Below are positions 57,059 to 64,000 of a stretch of DNA of 64,000 bases, one piece after another. The notes below the pieces were generated by a model that made no database searches, was not told the origin of the DNA, and was given only the letters and a program-made list of their open reading frames with translations. The first letter of the stretch is position 1. Each line of letters begins with the position of its first letter. Made by a program: the position numbers and the translations under genes. The DNA comes from Paracamarosporium sp. OC-R06-R3 (lineage: Eukaryota > Ascomycota > Dothideomycetes > Pleosporales > Didymosphaeriaceae), in the NCBI GenBank assembly GCA_019828545.1, contig JACVRA010000488.1, forward strand, positions 62,001 to 126,000. Direction: 5' to 3'.

Positions 57059-58332
57059 CTACCACCTTCTCGTCCCCGGCGCTGGAGTCTGGTACGTAGT
57101 GGACCACTTCGCCGAATACGTCGAAGTGCCCACCACAGTAACAGTCTTTTTATCAGAGAAACTCGCCGACGTAACAACAGAGTTCTGGATCCACGTAGAC
57201 CACGGTGTCGCCGTCGTAACGCCGGTGACAGGACTGAGAGGAACTGCCGTCGTCTCAGCCCATGCACCGGACCAGACAGTTGGGCCGGGGATAGGATAAG
57301 TAGTAGTGCAAGCGGTAGTTCGTGTCTTCTTCGTTTCGGTCGAACAGTAGATCTTTACGGGGTCAGCATAGCGGTCGTGCATGAGGAAGGGCTGGACGTA
57401 CGTCATAGACAATGCCTGGGTCTTCGTATGAGTATGCTCCTGGGAAGGAGACACCCTTAGGAAGCTCAACCGTTCCATCCCCAGTGACTTCGATTTGTAC
57501 GCAGTTTGGATAGAATTGCGTTCCTCGACGAGGGTTCTTGTTGTACGCGACTTCGCCTTCATGGAATGCGATCATCTCCGCACGGATGAGGTAGCTATGT
57601 CGTGTCAAGAGAGTTCGTAGTTGGACACAAGAGTATCGGTCTGACTCACTATCCTGCCTTGAGATCTTTTGGCACTCTAACGTTCATCTCCCCATGGTTG
57701 GCGCGAATGTCGGCTGTTGTGGACCTATGGAGAATGTGTCAGCTGTATATTTCCATTGTTTGGCTTCTCTGTTCCTCTTTGCTATGTGGGTAGAGCGAGC
57801 ATAGGATGCGCTTGAGCGATGTTGGGAAGGATTTGGGTTGTGCATACCATTTTCCTGGCTGCGGGAACGGCAAACTCTCATACAATCCCTCATGCCAGAT
57901 TTTCACGAACGAATTCTCCGTCGGTGGATCAGGGCTGATGTAGACAACACTGGGCCCATGGTGGCTAGAAGCGATGATGTCGTCACTGTCGTTGCGGTAG
58001 TCGTGGTGCCAGTCGAAGGTCAAGTTGTCGCCTGGTTGCACTTTGATAGTGTCAGGCGCTTGGATATCGCCCATGACATTGCAGCGCAGGTCGATGGAGT
58101 CGAGGTCTTTAACGGGTGAGTTGGCGTAGCCCCCAGCGTTAGGACCGCCATTGTAGGGTGGCGTGCGGATCCCTTTGAAGAGGCCTTGGTCTACTCCGTT
58201 GACGAAGACGCCCTAGAAAGTTCAGCTAAAGTTTCAGCGAGCGATTCTAGATGTCTTCACCCATATGAACGTATGTGCGCAGGCATTTCTGTAAAGCAGT
58301 GGAAGTACGAAAAGGGTTGCACGGTGTAACAT
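57059..58332 (-). CDS. AA9 lytic polysaccharide monooxygenase, secreted
   Basis: Five exons, 58332-58261, 58212-57848, 57724-57650, 57594-57402 and 57352-57059, give 332 residues. A signal peptide of 19 residues ends just before H20, which becomes the N-terminal His of the copper brace (mature HTFIWGVFVNG). The second brace histidine is in SSHHGP near residues 108-109, and the axial tyrosine in QFYPNC. The 49-nt last intron (donor GTACGT, branch GCTGAC) restores DPGIVYDIY, the conserved end of the AA9 core. A Thr/Ser/Pro/Tyr-rich tail of about 90 residues follows, without a CBM1 cellulose-binding module or GPI signal. AA9 enzymes cleave cellulose or hemicellulose oxidatively; regioselectivity is not readable here. 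Confidence 0.92.
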
Positions 58333-59111
58333 TTTGGGGGCGTAATTTCCAGATAACGACAATAGGCCGGACGGGAGGAGGAACGGGAGACGAAAGGATT
58401 GAGAGAGTACGACATTTATAGTACTGTCGTATATCTGGGATTGACCTGTTCCGAGCCGATAGATGAAGCGCGAGGCAATCTATTTGCTAAATTGCGACCC
58501 TGAGGATGATTTCTCAAGATAGCCGAGAGTGATGCAGCACCTGAACGCCGCATCTAAGCTTTCCGAAAGGTATTGCACAGGAAGACCAGCCAAAAATTCC
58601 TCCTGATATGTAATGGATGGTATAAAAAGGGTCTGGTCTTGCAAAACCTCGAAGGTTCGATCGCCACGAACAAAATGTAGCTTGCATTCTTTTCAACCCC
58701 AGGTCTTCAATCGTAGCGCTGTTTGTTACCCCTCGTAGATTTTCGATAGAGATGATATCTCGTGTGCCGGATGGGAAAAGGTGTATCTCAAATTCTCTCT
58801 CAACCTTTGTCTGCTCAAATAACACCCGTCATAATATCTAAAACATCTAAACAAGTGGCTAGACACACTATCCGGCTCTATAGAATCGATTATGCCTTAT
58901 TGCTTCCTTCTGTTTTCTTTTAGGTAGACCATGGGCTCGAAAGTAGCGGGGCTCCCAACAACACGACCAAGCTAAGCTGACACCTCGTATAATTTCGCTC
59001 TTGAAGCTTCCATCATGTGTAAGTCAAGTATGCAATTTGAGAACCTTGGATTGAGAAGTAGTGGTGGCTTACTGAATTTGCTTCCTGGCCACCATTTCTT
59101 TACGACTTTCC
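58333..59111. other. Intergenic, AA9 promoter side
   Basis: AA9 promoter on the left and 3' flank of the zinc-finger gene on the right. A minus-strand frame at 58514-58825 reads partly like protein but begins at GTG after a stop; it may be a relic. No gene is supported. Confidence 0.45.
58413..58421 (-). promoter_or_regulatory. TATA-like box of the AA9 gene
   Basis: CTATAAATG on the minus strand, about 80 bp upstream of the AA9 start codon, a normal spacing for a highly inducible secreted-enzyme gene. Confidence 0.5.
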
Positions 59112-61382
59112 TTAAAAGAAATATTCCCTTACTGTGGAGATATATTCATCATTTCCCGATGTCTCAATGTCAGATTGTACCTGTTTATCTTCTACCCGAT
59201 CGGATTGAGCATCCTTCGGGATAGAGTATGTTACAGATTCATTTGCACCATATCGCGGATTAGAGGCACCTGGGCTTACAGCGGTTGCATGCCCTTCTGA
59301 TGTGGTACGGCCATGATATTGTCGTGCTACATGAGTAGTTGAGCCTTTATTTGCCCGACCGTGACTTTGGCTATTACTGCTGATCAGCCATTGTTCTGAG
59401 TCCGATCGTAAGTCCTGGATCATCTCTGAAGTGAGAGGCCGGTATGCTGTTATCCAGTATCCTTGGTAATTTTCATATTCACCAATGCCTATCCCAGGCC
59501 TTACAAGTGCATCCGGGCCTAAGTAGGTCTGAATATCGGCCTCAATAACTTCACGGGCGATACCGTTACCGGGTATAAACCACTGCCTATTAGGAGTGAA
59601 CCTGGTGGAGAAGGTCCGGTCTGCATTGGCTTGAACGTGCAGCTCATCTTCGCCCTGGCTTTCGTTTCCAGAACTACTTATACTTCTGAAGTCAAGATCA
59701 GACAGCTCTGACACGTCTTCGCGTGTGCTTCTGACTTCTTCGATCGCGGCATTGGAACCCATAACGTCGCCTATTGCTGATCCAACCGGAACTGCAAAAA
59801 GTGCTAATTCTTCTAAATGCGCCGCAACGTGCCGTTTGAAGACGGGCGGAAGCACTGCGATCGTATCCCCCTCTATGTAGGATTCTAATACTGCGCCATC
59901 GGCATGTGCACGCTGTATAACTCGATGTTCCCAGTCAGAGCAGAACGGACAAGCCTGGGCGGCAATTTGCTGGACAGGTCTTTGACTAATCTGAAGTAGT
60001 AAGTCTAGGCCACCTGCTTCTAATAGTTGAGGATGCTGTCGCTGTATGTGTGCGATGTATCTCTCACGAGCAGAGAAGATTTGTCCGTTGGAGAAGCTTC
60101 GGTCCTCGCATACAGTACATCTGAAGTCTACCCTGTGGTATTGCATCTCATGCTGGAACCATTCATTGATGTCACTGAATAGTGGGGAGTCGTATTCGGG
60201 AAAAGTGCAAACGTATGATCGAAGGTCTCCGAAAACGTGGCGGCGCCAAACCTTATCATTCTTGAACCTTTTCAGGTGAAAGCAAAAGGGACACTCAATG
60301 TCCTTTTTCGAGCCAATCCGCAAGTCGTCAAGGCTAGGAACTTTCACTGTTACTGCCGACTCCAGTATTTCATCCAAAGAGCGAGTTATGGTGGTATACG
60401 TCTTAGCATCGTAGTCGGGGTCCGAATCCATCTCGGCACTAAGCATGGAACTAGTGATCTGACCAGGATTGAGGGTAGATGCTCTGGTATAGTAGGTTGA
60501 CGGCTGGCTCACTGTCTCTTTCAGGGTTCTTCTTGAGAGCAATTGTTGTTCCGAAACAGCTTGCATCTTCGATACGTCCATGTCAAAGTGCCGTTCGTAG
60601 GCTGGTAGACCCTCTAACACGTCACGATGATCCCGGATGTAGGTGAGGTAATGGCGACGCTGAGTAATAGCACGACCCAACCGTTTTTGGAGCCACTGGT
60701 TTTCTTTGATTGCTAGCTTTGGAAATTTCTCCCCCACATAAGCGATATCGAATTGATCGTTGAATTGGTAACGATTTCGAGAGAGTGCTTTGTCGAAGAG
60801 GTTGCTTGGAGCTGCCTGGCGAACAAGACGAGAGACTCTAAAGAGACGGGTGGTACAAGTGTCCATTGCATTCAGAAGCTCTTTTTCCTTGCTCATCTCA
60901 TCCTTCTGATCATTGACGGAGTCGTCATTTGTTTGTTGGAATGCCAGCTCCCCTTTCCGCTGTCCGGATACAATTTCTAGAAGCGCATCTGAAGCTCCGC
61001 TCAGATCGTCCAGTAGCGATGAAACATGGTGCAGGATATCGCTCGCCTCTCGCAAACGCGCTTCTACGGATAGTGTCAAAGTAGGTGGATGAAGGGCTCC
61101 GATATTACCAGTCCAGAGGCTGAGTCGTTCCAGTTGTTCTGTAATCTGAGTAATCGATACGTACGGATTGCTTCCAGCAGTGGTAAGCGTTGAAATAATC
61201 GACTTCAAAGTCAAGATGCAGGCGCGACAACGATCGGACACTGAATAAATCATAGTGCTGCTGGATGAATGGAAGATCCCTGGCCACGATGCCCTTGAAG
61301 GGGTCAAAGGGACGAGGCTGAAAGATTGTCCCAAGATATGTCGTACAGGGGCGGGGAAGGCGGCACCTGTAAAACTCAACAT
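59112..61382 (-). CDS. AcuF-type C2H2-like zinc-finger protein
   Basis: One frame of 756 residues from the first ATG; the family pattern (short N-terminus, then SVSDRCRACI) suggests that ATG 61253 (713 residues) may be the real start. Residues about 44-200 are a helical region with LSLWTGNIGA, as in fungal proteins carrying the AcuF-type zinc finger. Residues 364-425 hold the first Cys/His cluster (CPFC, HVFGDLRSYVC, HEMQYH, CTVC) and a second CPFC follows near 485, with HVAAHLEELALFAVP. That last helix is common to this family. The C-terminal part is Ser/Gly-rich and variable. Function is unknown; such proteins are expanded in filamentous fungi and occur near NLR genes. It is divergent from the DUF7580 gene. 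Confidence 0.8.
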   Translation of the reverse strand: MLSFTGAAFPAPVRHILGQSFSLVPLTPSRASWPGIFHSSSSTMIYSVSDRCRACILTLKSIISTLTTAGSNPYVSITQITEQLERLSLWTGNIGALHPPTLTLSVEARLREASDILHHVSSLLDDLSGASDALLEIVSGQRKGELAFQQTNDDSVNDQKDEMSKEKELLNAMDTCTTRLFRVSRLVRQAAPSNLFDKALSRNRYQFNDQFDIAYVGEKFPKLAIKENQWLQKRLGRAITQRRHYLTYIRDHRDVLEGLPAYERHFDMDVSKMQAVSEQQLLSRRTLKETVSQPSTYYTRASTLNPGQITSSMLSAEMDSDPDYDAKTYTTITRSLDEILESAVTVKVPSLDDLRIGSKKDIECPFCFHLKRFKNDKVWRRHVFGDLRSYVCTFPEYDSPLFSDINEWFQHEMQYHRVDFRCTVCEDRSFSNGQIFSARERYIAHIQRQHPQLLEAGGLDLLLQISQRPVQQIAAQACPFCSDWEHRVIQRAHADGAVLESYIEGDTIAVLPPVFKRHVAAHLEELALFAVPVGSAIGDVMGSNAAIEEVRSTREDVSELSDLDFRSISSSGNESQGEDELHVQANADRTFSTRFTPNRQWFIPGNGIAREVIEADIQTYLGPDALVRPGIGIGEYENYQGYWITAYRPLTSEMIQDLRSDSEQWLISSNSQSHGRANKGSTTHVARQYHGRTTSEGHATAVSPGASNPRYGANESVTYSIPKDAQSDRVEDKQVQSDIETSGNDEYISTVREYFF

Positions 61383-61468
61383 TGTGTCAGCCGAAAGTTA
61401 CAGCCTAGTCAACTATGCAAAGACATACTCGTCATCTCTTTATCATATAAGGTAAAAAGTGTGTATAA
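61383..61468. promoter_or_regulatory. Very short divergent promoter
   Basis: Only 86 bp separate the two divergent ATGs as drawn (215 bp if the zinc-finger protein starts at 61253). CATATAAGG near 61444 and TATAAATG at the plus-strand start are TATA-like. Confidence 0.4.
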
Positions 61469-63428
61469 ATGAGCGGTCTCGAAATTGCCGGCGTGCTCCT
61501 CGGAGCGTTTCCTCTGCTCATCTCTGGTATCGAACACTGGCACAATGTGGCGAAGGTAGGTGGTTACTTTTGGCGTGTTCGTAAAGAATACACGAAGTGC
61601 CGAAGCGATGTGAGTTATCACCAAATACTCTACAAACGCAATTTGAGGGCATTGCTGTCTCCTGTTGTCAACGTGGTTGATGACATGGTAAGTCCGTGTT
61701 TCGTCCCGATAGCCCTGCTACTGACCACGTATTTGTTCTACAGAAGCAATTGATCGACAATCCCGCTGGTGATGGCTGGAAGGACCCGGATTTGCAGGCG
61801 CGACTAGAGGTGCGACTTTTGGAATCTTACAAGATATACATGGATATCGTCGTCCGAATGCAGGAAACGACAGAAGAATTGAAGAAGGAACTATGTTTCG
61901 AACATAAGGTCCTTCAGAGCAGACTAGCTCTGCCCGATGGGACTATAAGGCGCTCTCCCTCACCTAGCAAGTCTTCGCGAGCATTACCAAGCAAGGCGAA
62001 TTTTGATTATCAGATGTTCCGAGTCAAATTCAGTTTGAGGGAGGCCATACGAGAACAGCTCTTTGCGCAACTTCAAGAATGCAATGATCGTCTGGAAAAG
62101 CTCCTTGTTACCAGCGACCAAATGTCTGATATTCCGAAATCTTGTTCAACTGCCGGTAGTCCTCGACAGGTATTCGCGATTGAGAACGCCCTGAAAGTAG
62201 CACATAAACAATCAGAAGCGCTTTTCAAGGCGTTGGAAGCTGCATGGCACTGCTCGTGTTTGAAACATCACCTTGCGAACCTTCGTCTGGAACACCGAAC
62301 GCTATCGGAAGCATACTTCGACGTCATCCTTATGTACATAGCTCCCTCTAGTGTTACCCGAGCCTCGTGGTCGTGGAGAGAAATCCAATGTGGACATGCG
62401 AGAACCTGCATCCAACAAACCGGCAATGACACACCGCAAATCCAGTCGAACTCAGTCCAACAAGAAACACAGTCTGCCCCTGTAAGTCACTTTCGTGTCC
62501 GTGTTTAAATCGCGTTCTCGAATTAAACCAAATAAACAGACTTTGTCCAAATTGCCTAAGAACCCTAAGATAGTCGTATTTGCACCTAGTGTGAAGTCCA
62601 AAGTCCCAGAGATCGTGGACGAAAGTCGCGTCGATCCAACAATTCAGCTTTGCCGACTTCTCGAAGACCCAAAAATTATCGATTGTATGGGGGTAAGTAC
62701 ATCGATGTGCGTGACCTTAGGCCCTACGCTCACTGCATCTTGAAATTGTAGGTTATTGGGTACAACAACGAGGTATATCACCTTCATCCACTTACCAGAC
62801 GAAGGGGGCGAAATCCAGATGAATCATTCACCCTTGATAGAATTTTATCTCCGGATTGCAGTAACAAGCTTTCGAGACGCCAAAGATACTCTATTGCTCT
62901 TATACTCGCTTCTTCTACAGCACAGCTTCAGTCAACTCCATGGCTACGCGCAGATCTGAGTAAAAGGGATGTCCTCTTTTTCCCGAACGCTGATGATGGT
63001 ATGCTCAATTACGATGAGCCTTTTGTCCAGCAAGGTTTCTCATCAGACAATGCTGGTCACTCTGGTGCTGATGAACGAAATTTCTTCTCGCTGGGGATCT
63101 TGCTGCTGGAGCTATGCTTTGGAAGAAGGCTTGAAGATCACCCATTCCGCAAAAAACAGCCTGTTGGTGATGCAGGAACGAAGCATGCTTTTGATCTGAT
63201 GGCCGCTCTTCAATGGTGAGTTTGCCAACTTTGACGACACTTTGGTGCTGATGATCTAGGTCACGAAGCGTGAGTGACGAGGGAGGCGACGACTATGCCG
63301 TCGCTGTGAAGTGGTGTTTCACTCCAGGTCATGACTTGAGTAAGAGTTGGCGGACCGATCTCATTAAAAATGTCATTCGTCCCTTGGAGGCATGTCAAGA
63401 CCACTTTAGGTCGATTTCCACTATATAG
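61469..63428 (+). CDS. DUF7580-type protein with degenerate kinase-like C-terminus
   Basis: Five exons, 61469-61687, 61744-62481, 62540-62692, 62752-63215 and 63260-63428, give 580 residues. The N-terminus (SGLEIAGVLLGAFPLLISGIEHW) is a hydrophobic helix typical of fungal DUF7580 proteins and reminiscent of HeLo/SesA-type death-fold N-termini. A long helical region follows to about residue 300. The C-terminal part has a kinase C-lobe look: RRQRYSIALILASSTAQLQSTPW, DVLFFP and FSLGILLLELCFGR resemble the alphaE, beta7/8 and alphaF regions. No HRD or DFG motif is visible, so it would be catalytically dead. The role is unknown. All splice joins restore the expected pattern, so the gene looks intact. 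Confidence 0.85.
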
Positions 63429-63747
63429 TTGGTGTCTTTCCAAGCATTCCAATGCTCGTGGCGGTGTTTGCTATCAATGGGACATGCTAGACATTTATGA
63501 CCGAAGAGATAATGCGTATGTAGCTGTTCTGCGTTTCGGCAATCGTATGGATGTCGAGAACCAATGACGTACATGGTCACGATTACATAATGTCGGTAAT
63601 CGATAAGAAAGCGCGACCGCGTTTCGCGTCGACGGAGCGCGACAGCCTTTCCCTCCCAACCGCTTCCACACCACAACACCACACCACATCAACGGCCCAC
63701 TCTTCCGCTTCAACCGCACGCACCTATCGTAATCGCACCTAACAATC
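63429..63747. other. Intergenic
   Basis: 3' flank of the DUF7580 gene and a CA-rich leader-like stretch (63650-63747) just before the next ATG. No gene seen. Confidence 0.45.
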
Positions 63748-64000
63748 ATGCTTGCCACTAGCACCTTCTATCCTCAACGTTTCTACATGCCGTCGCGGCC
63801 TTCGCCACTGTCGGAGCGCTCCGCGAATGCCGCTCCCCACCCGTTCCAATTCAGCATGACCACACCGGTACAGAATGAGAAGAAGATATCAGCGCCGCAG
63901 CGCGCGTATAAGCCAAATCCGGTCGTGCAAACGCGTGATGGCGCCACGAAGAGGAGACGCGATATGTTCTTCAAGCGGGTGCAGAAGGGAAGGGATGATA
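63748..64000 (+). CDS. 5' end of an unrecognised gene, cut by the window edge
   Basis: An open frame from ATG at 63748 runs to the end of the window without a stop (84 codons). The upstream CA-rich leader has the look of a real start. The product begins Pro/Ser-rich and ends in a basic segment (KRRRDMFFKRVQKGR). I do not recognise it. The rest lies outside the window. Confidence 0.6.
   Translation, partial: MLATSTFYPQRFYMPSRPSPLSERSANAAPHPFQFSMTTPVQNEKKISAPQRAYKPNPVVQTRDGATKRRRDMFFKRVQKGRDD

Noticed and set aside
58514..58825. Minus-strand frame of 103 codons that reads partly like protein (EIHLFPSGTRDIISIENLRG)
   Set aside because: It has no ATG start, a stop lies just upstream, and no acceptor site makes a clear join.
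1..64000. tRNA, 5S rRNA, snRNA and CRISPR arrays
   Set aside because: A visual scan for conserved T-loop motifs, 5S boxes and regular repeat-spacer structure found none; a covariance-model search would be needed to exclude them.

Overview
This window is about 64 kb of nuclear DNA from a filamentous ascomycete (Pezizomycotina). The evidence is the gene set (AA9 monooxygenase, GH76 and GH16 wall enzymes, a Goodbye/NACHT NLR-like protein, a DUF7580 protein), introns of mostly 49-70 nt with GTRNGT donors and short branch-to-acceptor distances, and eukaryotic housekeeping genes (eL31, COQ2, ALG10, PSF2, CENP-N, RasGEF). A Dothideomycete is my best guess, but that is inference. Exon joins were worked out by hand from splice signals, reading frame and family conservation. 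There is no operon logic; neighbouring genes are mostly unrelated in function.

Layout. 1-4.3 kb: no supportable gene. 4.3-9.3 kb: a multipass membrane protein, a small helix-hairpin-helix DNA-glycosylase-like protein (+), and the kinetochore protein CENP-N/Chl4 (-). 10.3-11.5 kb: a CYS-3/MetR-type bZIP regulator with a large intron that contains an in-frame alternative start. 13.4-17.7 kb: a ubiquitin-like-domain protein with a C-terminal membrane anchor, and a DUF3405 type II membrane protein. 18.0-21.1 kb: an alpha/beta hydrolase and a GH76 mannanase (-). 22.4 kb: a possible 71-residue protein beginning MGCS. 23.5-28.5 kb: a six-exon NLR-like gene (Goodbye, NACHT, helical repeats, zinc finger). 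29.4-33.3 kb: a JmjC/zinc-finger/AT-hook chromatin protein. 33.8-38.4 kb: COQ2, a GH16 glucanase and a GFA/CENP-V protein (+). 38.7-46.8 kb: eL31, a CHY/RING E3 ligase and an SH3-RasGEF (-). 46.8-53.3 kb: a 6.5-kb stretch without a credible gene, GC-rich at its left end and carrying short repeats. 53.3-58.3 kb: ALG10, PSF2 and an AA9 LPMO. 59.1-63.4 kb: a divergent pair, an AcuF-type zinc-finger protein and a DUF7580 protein. 63.7 kb to the end: the 5' end of an unrecognised gene.

Functionally the window mixes genome maintenance (CENP-N, PSF2, HhH protein), chromatin and transcription control (JmjC, bZIP), signalling and protein turnover (RasGEF, CHY/RING), secretory glycosylation and wall or biomass carbohydrate enzymes (ALG10, GH76, GH16, AA9), respiration (COQ2), and candidate self/non-self recognition proteins (the Goodbye-NACHT gene; the DUF7580/AcuF-type pair is more speculative). 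I found no tRNA, rRNA, transposon ORF or CRISPR array by eye.
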